64,000 nt of DNA from contig OY759271.1 in the NCBI GenBank assembly GCA_963662155.1, positions 34,509,527 to 34,573,526 on the forward strand, read 5' to 3'. Numbering within the stretch: position 1 is the first letter of the stretch; every line of letters starts with the position of its first letter. This document shows, in pieces, positions 1 through 11,347 of this stretch. A model generated the notes under the pieces. The model made no database searches. It was not told where the DNA came from and was given only the letters and a program-made list of their open reading frames with translations. Made by a program: the position numbers and the translations under genes. The DNA comes from Lamellibrachia columna (Eukaryota > Annelida > Polychaeta > Sabellida > Siboglinidae).

Positions 1-37
1 ACTACAACTGTTGTGTTGGTTTGTCCATCATTTTGTT

Positions 38-1203
<1,166 letters not shown>

Positions 1204-2190
1204 TTGCAAACTTCCAAAGTATAAACTTCCAGCTTGCAACCTTCCAACTCACAAACTTCCAACTTCCAAACTTTCAACATGCAAACTTCTAATTGTCAAA
1301 CTTTCAAATCATCAACTTCCAACATGCAGACTTCCAATTTGCAAATGTTCAACTCACATACTTCCAATTTGCAAACTTCCAAAGCACAAACTTCCAACTT
1401 GCAGACTTCCAACTCACAATCTTCCAACGTGCAAATATCAATATGCAAAACTTCCAATTTCCAAACGTTCAACTCATAAACTTGGAAACTTGCAAAGCGC
1501 AAACTTCCAACTCACTGACTTCCAACTCATGAACTTTCAACATCCAGACTTCTGACTTCCAACTTCCAACTCATAAACTTCCAATTTGCAAACTTCCAGA
1601 ACACAAACTTCGAAATCGCAGACTTCTAACTCACAAACTTCCAACTTGCAAACTTCCAACTCGCAAACTTCCAACTTACAAACTTCCAACTCACAAACTT
1701 CCAACTTGCAAACTTTCAACTTGCAAACTTCCAACTCACAAACTTCCAACTTGCAAACTTTCAACGTGCAAACTTTCAATTCACAAACTTCCAACGTGCA
1801 AACTTTCAATATGGAACACTTCCAATTTGCAAACTTTCAGCTCATTAACTTGGAAACTTCCAAAGCGCAAACTTCCAACTCTCAGAATTCCAACTCATAA
1901 TCTTTCAACATCCAAACTTCCGACTCGCAACTTCCAACTCATAAACTTCCAATTTGCAAACTTCTAAAACAAAAACTTCGAAATCACAAACTTTCAACAT
2001 GCAGACTTCCAACTCGCAACTTCCAACTCATAAACTTCCAATTTGCAAACTTCCAAAGCACAAACTTTCAACATGCAAACTTCCAACTCGCAAACTTCCA
2101 ACTTGCAAACTTTCAACATGCAAACTTCTAATTGACAATCTTTCAAAACATAAACTTCGAAATCATCAACTTGGAAACTTGCGTGCGTTT
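1204..2190. repeat. 15-bp minisatellite array
   Basis: About 65 diverged copies of a 15-bp unit close to AACTTCCAACTTGCA, alternating with AACTTCCAACTCACA. Because the period is a multiple of three and the unit has no stop in some frames, long pentapeptide-repeat frames appear on both strands (QTSNS/QTSNL on plus, KLEVC/ELEVC on minus). These are most simply artefacts of the repeat. Copies differ mostly by C/T and A/G transitions, so the array is not freshly homogenised. Confidence 0.95.
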
Positions 2191-2215
2191 GCGTTTATGT
2201 TTCCGTGAGCGTGTC

Positions 2216-2352
2216 AGTAGGAGTTATGGGTAAACTTTAAGAGTTATGGGTAAACTGTAGGAGGTATGGGTAAATTGTAGGAATTATGGGTAAAACATCA
2301 GAGTCACGAGTAAACTGTAAGATTAATGGGTATACTGTAGGAGTTACGGATA
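2216..2352. repeat. Short tandem repeat, GAGTTATGGGTAAACTGTAG type
   Basis: Six to seven imperfect copies of a 20-23-bp unit close to GAGTTATGGGTAAACTGTAG follow directly on the 15-bp minisatellite. No gene is visible here or in the AT-rich stretch that follows to about 2.58 kb. Confidence 0.85.
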
Positions 2353-2582
2353 CCTGATGTCGGAGTTCAACGCCACCGTCGAACGAACAATGAAATTGTT
2401 TGTTCCTTGACCTATTCTACTATTTTATATTTTCGTTATATGTCAATATTTTTAAATAATGTACTCATATTTAATTATATTACAATGCTTTACTATGATA
2501 TCCTATATCATTATTTTAAAATAATTAATAAAATATGCTCGAACTCTTATTCGATAGGAGGGTGTCGCGTCGTCTAGCGGTC

Positions 2583-2815
2583 GAATGTCCATGCATGCAG
2601 CGAGACAAACGTAGTCATACATATAAGCTATACAACACATATCACATCATCACATTATATCGAGAACTTCTCGACGCTAACAAAAGAAAGACGACCACGT
2701 TTCAACCTGCTAGCATATAGAATGTCTATGTATGCAGCGAGAAAAACGTAGTCATGCATGTAGGCTATACAACACATATCGCATCATCACCTTATATCGA
2801 GAACTTTTCGTCGTA
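2583..2815. repeat. Two-copy tandem duplication, period about 137 bp
   Basis: A block starting TGCAGCGAGACAAACGTAGT near 2595 and ending TATCGAGAACTTCTCG is repeated from 2732 with a few substitutions. The rest of 2.8-3.2 kb shows no supported gene. Confidence 0.8.
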
Positions 2816-3229
2816 TGTCGTCTTATGTCGACACCTACATACTGCCTTTACCGCCTCAGTCCTGCAATTCATAACGGGATTTTCCCGCAAGCTGCATGTC
2901 CTGACACGTTTATAGCTTACGTCAGCTGCATGTCCTTATTTGGTATTGATCTGTGTGCGGCTTATCGCTCCCGTTCGCACTACCAAATACGGAAGTGTGT
3001 GACGCTAATTTTTATACAGAAGGATTCAGAAAACAAATAAAACTTGTGTAACCGTAACGTCCTCCTAAACACGTGTTAGAACAACTATTCACCCCGTAAA
3101 TTGGCATAATGCTATGTATTCATATGTGTTCACCTTTTATGTAAATAAGCAAACATGTGTAGAACTTACTGAAACCACATTATCGACTGCGACGACATCG
3201 CCATTTTTATATACAAATCTTCGATGTTG

Positions 3230-3970
3230 TACGGTTGTGAGGTCCGGAGTAGGTGGGTTAGGGTTAGCTGCAGTCGTCAGGGGGCGCTGATACAGTCGCT
3301 GGGGGTGCTCATGCTACCCAGAAGGCTGTGTGTATGCTGTGCAGGCGCAAGACACCGGAAACGGAAGTCCATCGTGCACATGGTCACCGGATTTGGGGTT
3401 AGGGTTAGCTGACAGGAAGTCCATCTTGCACGTGGTCACCTGAAACCCCACAAGCGCCCCCTAACGATTGTATCAGCGCAAATCCCGGGGAAATCCTAAA
3501 GGGGAAACCCCATGAGCGCCCTCTGGCGACTCTATCAGCGGAAACCTCGGTGAAACCCTAAAGTGAAACCCCGTGAGCGCCCCTGGCGACTGTATCAGCG
3601 CAAACCTCGTTCCCAGTACACAATCAAAAGCAATAATAAGTCACCCACCAACTGTAACGACTTCGCTGTGGTTATATACAAATCGTCGATGTTGTACAGT
3701 TGTGAGGTTCGGAGTAGGAGGGTTAGGGTTAGCTGCTGCTTCTCCTTACACCCGATGGCCTCTGACCCTATTACAGGACTCCCTGACCACTCCTTGACCA
3801 GTCCTTTAGTCGTTAGGGAGCGCTGATGATATCCCTAGTGTATACTACAGTCGGCAGGGGGCGCTGATACAGTCGATATGGAGCGCTCAGGCTACCACCA
3901 AGTCGCCAGGGGACGCTGACACAGTCGCCAGGGGGCGCTGTACAGTCGCCACGGGGCGCTTAGGCTACAC
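3230..3970. repeat. Cluster of CAGGGGGCGCT motifs with TTAGGG pieces
   Basis: About ten copies, in both orientations, of a 20-26-bp block centred on GTCGCCAGGGGGCGCTGATA occur near 3276, 3450, 3510, 3573, 3814, 3851 and 3901-3965. They alternate with TACCCAGAAGG and with short telomere-like GGGTTAGGGTTAG pieces at about 3250, 3392 and 3718. The core resembles the vertebrate CTCF consensus, but the flanking bases repeat as well, so a dispersed repeat family is equally likely. Related sequence occurs inverted at 58.08-58.23 kb. Confidence 0.8.
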
Positions 3971-4169
3971 AGAAGGTCACGTGCATGCGTATATCCAATC
4001 AGAACCGTTACCTCCCAAAACGAGGCTACCCAGAAGGTTGCGCGCGGTCAATCCTGCATTGTTTAACGCTTGCTATATAAGACTGCTGATACCAATATTT
4101 AATTATATTACAATGCTTTACTATGATATCCTATTTCATTAGTTTTAAATATTGAATAAAATCTACTCG

Positions 4170-4335
4170 TACTCTTATAGGGATTTCCCTGAATTTTTTA
4201 GGGGGGTTTCCTCGAAATTTTTGTAGGGGGTTTCCCAAAAAAAATTATTAGGGGGTTTCCCAGAATAAAATTTACTCGTACTCTTATCGGGATTTCCCTG
4301 AAATTTTTTTAGGGGGTTTGCCCGAAATTTATTTT
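4170..4335. repeat. Tandem repeat with GGGATTTCCC / GGGGGTTTCCC units
   Basis: Five units of about 30-40 bp, each with a G-run followed by TTTCCC or TTTGCCC and an AAATTTTT spacer. Two contain GGGATTTCCC, which fits the kappaB consensus GGGRNNYYCC. The block ACTCGTACTCTTAT upstream is duplicated too (4168 and 4272), so this is a local tandem duplication. Any regulatory role is unproven. Confidence 0.8.
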
Positions 4336-4860
4336 ATGCAAATTTTTATTCAGTGTGACGTCACAAATGTATGACAGCCGCCATACAGCGCTCCCCATTT
4401 GATCTTTTAAAAATGCACACATACGACTTCTGTTTAGGAGCGGGCCGCAAAGTTACATTTAAGGCTCATGAAATGACGTTAGCGCATAAGATCACAACAA
4501 TGAAGTCAGGTATTTAATATGTAGATATGCTTTGACACTCCCAAAACATAGTAGTTAGTGCAAACAATGCGGAGTATCTCCCGGTAGAAACCCTTTAGGG
4601 TATGTGCTATGTGACACATTAATCAAAGGTAAATAAAAACATAAGTATAACGGCAAATTAATCGCAGGTAAACAAAGTATATCCAATCGTATCCACGCCG
4701 GCGACACAGTCCCTCTCCCTCGCTCAGGCACGACAAGTTCTCGTCCCGCCGATCGCTGTCTCGTCGTTCGCAACTGGTTTTTAAATGTTAGTCCCGCACT
4801 CTTCGTGGCGTCGTGGAAGGAACTTCACGTGTTTTCCACACACACGCACGCATGAACTCA

Positions 4861-4916
<56 letters not shown>

Positions 4917-5496
4917 CACGCGTCTTAGTCTCCCTCATCGACCTCACTTAGAAAATTAGCGTCTCTCTTTCCCGTATTGCTCGTTCGAGTGAATTTAGTA
5001 GCGAATTTCCACGATTCCTCCAAATATAAACGTCACAGATTCCTCTCTTTTTTTACTTGCGCGATTAAACCTCAAAGTTTTACCACACACGTGTAATTTT
5101 CGGAGCGCGTACGCTCTATGCGACACGCATCTATTTATGCAGTAATTTCCCCGGACGACCAGGTAAATGTCAAGTTCGTTGATTAACTTGAAATTAGCAG
5201 ACTTAATAAAGTAATCACGTTTAATCGTGACACAGTAGCATACTCACATGTGCTCTGATCTACTTCAGTCGTCTGTTCCAAAGTTTCGATTATCTGCAAT
5301 TTACCATATTGATATCGCCTTCCAGGCTTATAAACTAAGTTAGCAAACATCATAACAACACGCCTTTTTAATATAAAAAATACAAAATGAAACCAAGGCT
5401 AAATCCGGACCCACGTTTCACTGTCCATTGTCGACAGGTACTATTCATAATCGAACAAGCAGGAAAAGCGTCTTTGTGAATTACTTTTTATTCACC

Positions 5497-5821
5497 TTAA
5501 CGTGGCGGCGATACGGAGACACTATTGCCATCCCCGTGCCCAACCATCGGACTGGCACTGTTCTGGTCAGGAGGTTCGACTCCCTGGTGCTGAGGAGGTG
5601 GCTCGGTCGGGCGAACAAGCTGTTCTTCTGCAGATCTTTGTTCTTCCCGCGTCGTCTTGACACGAACATTGTATAGGACAAACATCGTGACGTAAGAAAT
5701 CCAGATCAGTCTCCTTGGTGGTGTTTATTTGTGATCTGTTTCGCCGAACTACACAGCCCTTGGCAAGCTGTACACTGTAGGACTGGGATGCACCACCATG
5801 GCGGACTACCTGGGCCAGCAT
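5497..5821 (-). pseudogene. Remnant of gypsy-type pol C-terminus
   Basis: The minus-strand frame reads a basic segment (QSYSVQLAKGCVVRRNRSQI) followed by a Pro/Glu-rich tail (PTEPPPQHQGVEPPD). This resembles the extreme C-terminus of gypsy/Mag integrases, where a G-x-x-RRNR strand precedes a proline-rich tail. Frames are broken between the segments. The same remnant recurs at about 23433-23760, 35790-36000, 58950-59160 and 60796-61129, so it is a fixed part of the duplicated unit and predates the duplication. The family assignment rests on motif likeness only. Confidence 0.45.
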
Positions 5822-6229
5822 CCAACGTTATCTTTTCTAATACGAACCTGCTGCTCAGTAGTCAGCGCCTCCAATAGTTAGGTCATTTGCTGAACGTAGT
5901 GTGCGAAGCGCCTCTAGGGAACGATCCGGAAACCAGATTACCTGGTTGGTTGTTTCCTGCTCACTATATAGCGCCACTGTCATGACAACGGTGCCAATTT
6001 GGTTGGTTCTCGGCCCGCTATGTGGCGACACTGTTGTGCAGTGCGCCACAATGGTTAATAAATTACCGTCAATTAAGCGTTACTAATATTAATTTCTTCT
6101 TCTCAGAAATGGATTTTGAGGTGAAATGAAATAAATATGACCTCTGAATTTAGCCTTGTTCCCATGGTAGCCCAAACAGTGAGATGTATTACAACAGACC
6201 ACACAATTGAGGGGGTGTGGCAGGTTGAC

Positions 6230-6660
6230 CTCAAAAATAGGTGGGAGATGGAATGTGAAATTTTGAGGTGTGAGTTGTGAACACAAATTATATAAATAAC
6301 ATTACACATTATGTAAATAGCATTACCAGTTTTACCACACAACCCGCGGCAGCAGTTTAACAAGATTTAAACAGATGATGACAAGTGGACAAGGATGCCG
6401 ATTTACTATGACGTCCGCGCAAGGACGTATCGTGGCGTTTTACTATGACACTTGTGCGAGGACTTCTTACAAACATACAAAGGAATGCGTATTGCGTTTA
6501 CGGGAAGACACCAAAGCGAACCGCGGGAACGAGAACTTGTCATCGCGCTAATGAGAGGGTGCGGCAGATAGGAAGTTGATCCTTAAAAAATGGTGGGAAG
6601 TGGGAGGTTTGCCTCCAAAATAGGTGATAGGTGGGAGGCTGGCCTTGATATAATATATAT
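6230..6660. repeat. GGTGGGAGG minisatellite and GACGTCCGCGC repeat in segment C
   Basis: Units close to AAAATAGGTGGGAGGTTGGC occur near 6232, 6592, 6618 and 6640. A pair of units containing GACGTCCGCGCAAGGACG and CGTGGCGTTTTACTATGACA lies at 6405-6470. The same blocks recur in segment C of unit 2 (24180-24600), in unit 4 (44330-44480 and 44903-45060) and in partial units 5 and 6 (59580-60000, 61500-61930). They are non-coding. Confidence 0.75.
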
Positions 6661-6842
6661 TTGTTTGGGACGAGAGGTGGGACGTTTTGCCTCAAACCTT
6701 TTTGTCTCAAACGATCCGGTTTGTCGATCCCGTAGCAACAACGGTCTATGCATCGCTTCAATCAATTCTGAAAATGTAAAGATAACACCTAACGAATATA
6801 TCCAGTTCCATTCAGCGACACCAACAACAAAGTACGAGACTA

Positions 6843-7712
6843 CGCCAGGACCCGGACATCGATACAATTGTCAGCAGTGCACTGGCTCGACAGGAAGAAG
6901 TACTTTTTTTAAACATATGGTCATGCAACAGACTGCATTCCATGCGTGCCTACAGTCGTTCCTCGAAGCCACGAATAAGCGCTTCGACGACGTGGTGAGG
7001 GAAACGGCTATGGATGCAGCAGAACTGAAGGCGAGTCTGCAGTTCACGCAGAATGAATATATATATGACAATATCAAGAAATCCCTTTATGAGAAATCTG
7101 ACGTACTAGAGAACCAGACCGGCCGCAACAACCAGCGAATTGATGGTGTGGCCGAGGGTAACGCAGACACGTGGGCGGACACCGAGGCTAACGTGGGCGG
7201 ACACCGAGGCTAACGTGGGCGGACACCGAGGCTACAACGCGCCGATCATTCGTTTCTGCGTTGAACATCTCCGAAAACCAAGCCAGAGATATACGCATCG
7301 AATGAGCGCACAGAATGACCGGCAACAGCCACTCCAGCAAACCAAGAACAATCGTAGTGAAGTTTGAAAGCTTCAAAGATCGGGAGACCATTCTACATGC
7401 AGCCCGCAAACAGAAGCCACGAGGTCTGTATTTTAACGAAGACCTGTCTCAACGAGTGTTTCCCAGTAGGAAGGAACAGCTTCCTAGACTACGAGAGATA
7501 ATGGCAAGATTGCCTATTTCTTGTACGACAGGCTCGTGGTTAGGGACCGATTGGACAATCGCACCTGAGGTACGCACACCCAGAACATTATATGAACATT
7601 ATATGTTAACGAACATTGACAATGGCCAATGCCAACTTACCTGCTTACAGTAATGATGAAGTATTACTTGATAATTCCGATAACAACGATATTACATTTA
7701 ATGCTATTTTAG
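6843..7712 (+). mobile_element. L1-type LINE ORF1 remnant inserted in segment C
   Basis: Segment C breaks off after CGAGACTACG and resumes at ATATGCGATGAGCCAT near 7713; units 2, 5 and 6 carry ordinary C sequence instead. The inserted piece encodes a helical, probably coiled-coil part (FLEATNKRFDDVVRETAMDA, about 6960-7020) and then an L1 ORF1-like segment: IRIE, an in-frame TGA, AHRMTG, then RTIVVKFESFKDRETILHAA and GLYFNEDLS (about 7260-7470). The TGA at about 7302-7304 and the frame changes mark it as dead. A 22-bp unit (ACGTGGGCGGACACCGAGGC) is present three times at 7169-7233 between the two parts. No reverse transcriptase follows. Confidence 0.7.
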
Positions 7713-9389
7713 AATTACCCATAATATGCGATGAGCCATAGTTTGTCTATGTGTCTGACAGATGAAATTGTATACGAGTTCCTTGAACTTCCTTATCCGT
7801 TTTGTGTATATTTGATGTGAAATGTTGCCGACTTTACGGCGTCAGCCACTTGTTGGTGATGTTCCAATTGTACACATACTATTGTCAGGTCTGTGGTAAA
7901 CTTCTAAGGAAATTAATAAATGTCTAAAACACCATTCTCAACTGATTTGGCCTATCGCAAATCTGGTTCGTTGATGTTCCGATATGTAGTGTGTGATTAT
8001 TTTAAGTACTATCCGCAGTCGGTTTAATAAAATGCATATTTTTGTTCGAATCGTCGAAAGAATTGACTTTAGTCGTTAGATGGTAAGGCTAAAAATAGTC
8101 GATATCCAAAATGGTAAACACTGTGTGGGTCAATGCCGATAATGGGCGTGATTTTGTCTCTCGCCGATCACATAACAAAGTTACGAAATTTCACCAAAAG
8201 TGACATTCGTGAGTGTTTAGCGTTTCCATTTTTATTTCAATTAATGTTTGAACAAATTTTATGTAATTTAAAGCGAAACAAAAGTCATGATTTGGGGGCT
8301 GTGCACCTAGAAGAGATAATAAAAACTAACCACGTGCAACTAAACTCAAGAATATGACGCCAGTGGTTTACCGAGAATGTGTTCTAAAAGTTGGAGAATC
8401 CAGACATTTCTCCGAATGACCGAGGGCTGATTTGTCAACCAGCGCGACCGATAAGCGAATGCGCAGTTCTATGAAATCCGGGTGACCTAGACTAAAGTGA
8501 CGTATTAAGGGAGGCCGGCATACACAGAACCAGTGCAAAGTCTCGAACAAACATGTTATTTTACCAGAAAAAATACTAATGTACTAAACAAATGCCAACA
8601 CATAAGTTGAGTGTGGCCATATTTTATTGGCAATGGCCATATTTTATTGGCAAGAATAGGAATATGTGTATACGAATATATTTTCATTTGGCGAAAGAAT
8701 ATTGCCAGAATAGCGCACTCGTGACGTAGTGTTATTTAACAGTTTGGCGCGGCCCATGAAATTAAGATGTTACGTGTTCAACAAGGTTTTCCTAGTAAAC
8801 CACTGGCATGATATTCTTAATTGTAGTTGCAGATGGTCATGTTTCCTTAGTAATTCTTATAGATGCATAGGCCGAAAACCATACCTTTTGTTTTGCTTTA
8901 ATATTTTGTCTGATGGTTTCACAAAAAAACGACACACAAAAGCTGCACAAACGAGGTAGTATGTAGCAGTGGATATTATGTAGGTTCGATTGTTCGCTAA
9001 ATTAACTTGAAATGAAACTAGCGAAAAAATTTAATTGAGGAGGAAGCTTTAACTAACTAAGCATCATGAAGACTTCATGGGTTCGTCCGACCCAGAGGAA
9101 TACTCAAATTTCCATTACAATTTCCTGAAGGGAAATGTCAGTGTATGCTTTCCCTTATCCTATTCGAATCTCATCTTGTAAATAGATGTTGATATACACG
9201 TGTATGCGTAAACATAACATGATTAATAACAATTAGCTATAACAGCACTGATAAACATGAACACAAACCCGTCTGTTATTTCATACCAACAGAAGATGTC
9301 GTTGATTCTTTGGAATATATTTGTAAAAACGTCTACCAATACTTGCACTCAATTGCTTTTCGAAGGATCTCGCATATCTAAGGGAAAAT

Positions 9390-10240
9390 AGGGCAAGTTG
9401 ACAGCGTTAAGCATTGATCGTTTATTTATGTTGCTTTTATTAACATCAGCAATATGGTAACAATACAACCTAAACAGGACACTTAAACACGTGAACCTTC
9501 TTTCAAGGTAATACAATTTTTTTTAAATTACCCAACATTCGACATCTTAGCAATATGACTTTCACATTGGGGCAAGTTGACAATATAAAACTTGAAGCCC
9601 GAATGAGTTATCAAGTAATCATAAATTATGTATATCGACACCTATATGTGTCATTCGTGATTATGGCAACTTTCGTACCACCATTCGATCAAATGGCAGC
9701 ACAGGATACAGTCCTTGGTTGACGGATCTTTAACTTCATATTATACGACTAACATACCACATCTTGTCTGTCTTTATCCGCTGTGATCTTCGGCGCTTAA
9801 GGGCAAGTTGTCCTAATAGATATACGCTCCTTTTTGTACTCTTTAGTTTTCATAGCTGTCGCTCCTCGTTCGTCAACTTGCCCAGTCAATTTTCCCCTTC
9901 AGGTCATTTGGCAGACTTTGACATTGTACAGCAATGTACAAACGTAATATGTTACACACAGGCACACATTGTTGCTTGACATTTCGCGTGTACTATCAGG
10001 CCTTATATGGTGTAATCAACATATTTTAGCAATTTCAAGAGAAACCAACTTTTATGTTTCACGCTTGCAATTTGCGTAAAGTTGCAAATGTTCCAGTGTT
10101 GATCACTCTGCATGTGTCTGCACGTGTGTGTATTTCATTGGAACATTGCGTGGTGCTGCCATATGTTCCTTGTTTTAACATTATTATGCAATTTGCAAGT
10201 TGCCCATTCGTCACCTTGCCCCATGTTCCCCTGTATATTT
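9390..10240. repeat. Recurrent GGGGCAAGTTGAC motif upstream of gene 1
   Basis: The 13-mer or close variants occur near 9391, 9570 and 9800 and in reverse near 9875 and 10215, with GCAAGTTGCCC near 10195. Unit 2 keeps them at about 26200, 27483, 27555 and 27865. Unit 4 keeps weaker versions (49210, 49423, 49650, 50055). They are spaced 70-350 bp apart and embedded in otherwise non-repetitive sequence. No function can be read from the sequence. Confidence 0.6.
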
Positions 10241-11297
10241 TCGATTCGAAGAAAACTAAGATGCGAACCATGCTGCAGTACCATACCAGTGAAACACGAT
10301 GATTCATATTATCGGACATGTGTGGTTAGAAACGTACGTTTTGTTTACAATTTAAATGTAAATTCTGTCTCCGTCTTTCGCCGTCGGATAACAGTCATAT
10401 GGGTGGGCCCTTTCTATTAACCTTCCCTACTTTTGGCGATATTCGTACTCAGGTACTTGCCATCTGATATGTGCTGTTTACGACTGTATACACGACGCCA
10501 CAAATAAATTACTGTGTTATCTAAATTAGAAACATGTGCTGGGCGGATGTGGGCCTAACGGGTAGAACGCATGATTCAATATTTCCGGATCCGCTTCGTG
10601 TGTTGTTGTCGAGGCTCCCTACGGTGAGGTGTCTGTGGACATGTGGCAAAATTGCGCATTGTGTCCAAAATTTAAGGTAAATATTATTCTGGTTTTTTTC
10701 ACAAGGAGTATTATGTTGGTTTTTCACAAATAGTTTGCTTATGATATATGCACATTTAGAAAGTGTATTCATCTTTTAATTTAGCGTTTTGTTTCAACTC
10801 ACCAAACATGCCACATTTAATTTGCTCAAATGTGTACTGTCTATTACAAATGCTGTACATGTATGTATTATTCAGTATGTCTCTAATTGTCCAGTGTTTG
10901 AGCGTTCTTACGGAGAAAGCGCAGCCATATTGGAAATATAAGCAGGCCTACCAAGGTGTCGCCGACTTGACAAATCTGACCATAATATATTCGTCAGGTG
11001 GCGCCGGACACCTGCCTATTTGCGTCTTTCCTCCCGACATTACTAAAAAAACCTGGCAGTTAATCATGAAACTGTTTTATAAGCGTGTTGTGTATATTTG
11101 GCATTCGAACATTTTAATTTTGCGATTAACACAATACGCTCGTTCGACTCGGACAACCCCAAACTCGTATTGCATAGATCAGATATATACAATTTATATA
11201 TTTTTTTTATTTAAGCAACTAATCACACATTCAGTCAGTTGTTATCGGTAGGCAACCTCCTACGACGTGGCTGGTGACACATCGGGTCACCGCGACA

Positions 11298-11303
11298 TTT
11301 AAA
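11298..11303 (+). promoter_or_regulatory. TATA-like box of gene 1
   Basis: TTTAAA lies about 45-50 bp before the conserved start ATG, inside a proximal block shared by the intact copies (CTCCTACGACGTGGCTGGTG ... AAAGGGAC). The equivalent is ACTTAAAGGG at about 28799-28808 in gene 2 and ACATAAAGGG at about 51134-51143 in gene 4. Conservation of spacing supports a core-promoter role; no transcript data are available. Confidence 0.4.
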
Positions 11304-11347
11304 GGGACAACATGAACAAAAACAGCATACTTCAGCAACTGGTAAAC

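Noticed and set aside
1537..1900. Pentapeptide-repeat proteins on both strands (KLEVC / QTSNS)
   Set aside because: Produced by the 15-bp minisatellite; no promoter, start context or splice signals support expression.
1204..2190. CRISPR-like array
   Set aside because: Continuous tandem units with no unique spacers, in a eukaryotic context.
3250..3730. Telomere or subtelomere, from TTAGGG pieces
   Set aside because: Only two tandem TTAGGG units per site, part of a dispersed repeat; no long telomeric array.
6590..7213. 207-residue single protein on the plus strand
   Set aside because: It is a chance fusion of segment C repeat sequence with the inserted L1-type ORF1 fragment; the two halves have different origins.
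10763..11251. 162-residue plus-strand frame just upstream of gene 1
   Set aside because: Low-complexity, no family likeness, and not preserved in the homologous sequence of units 2 and 4.
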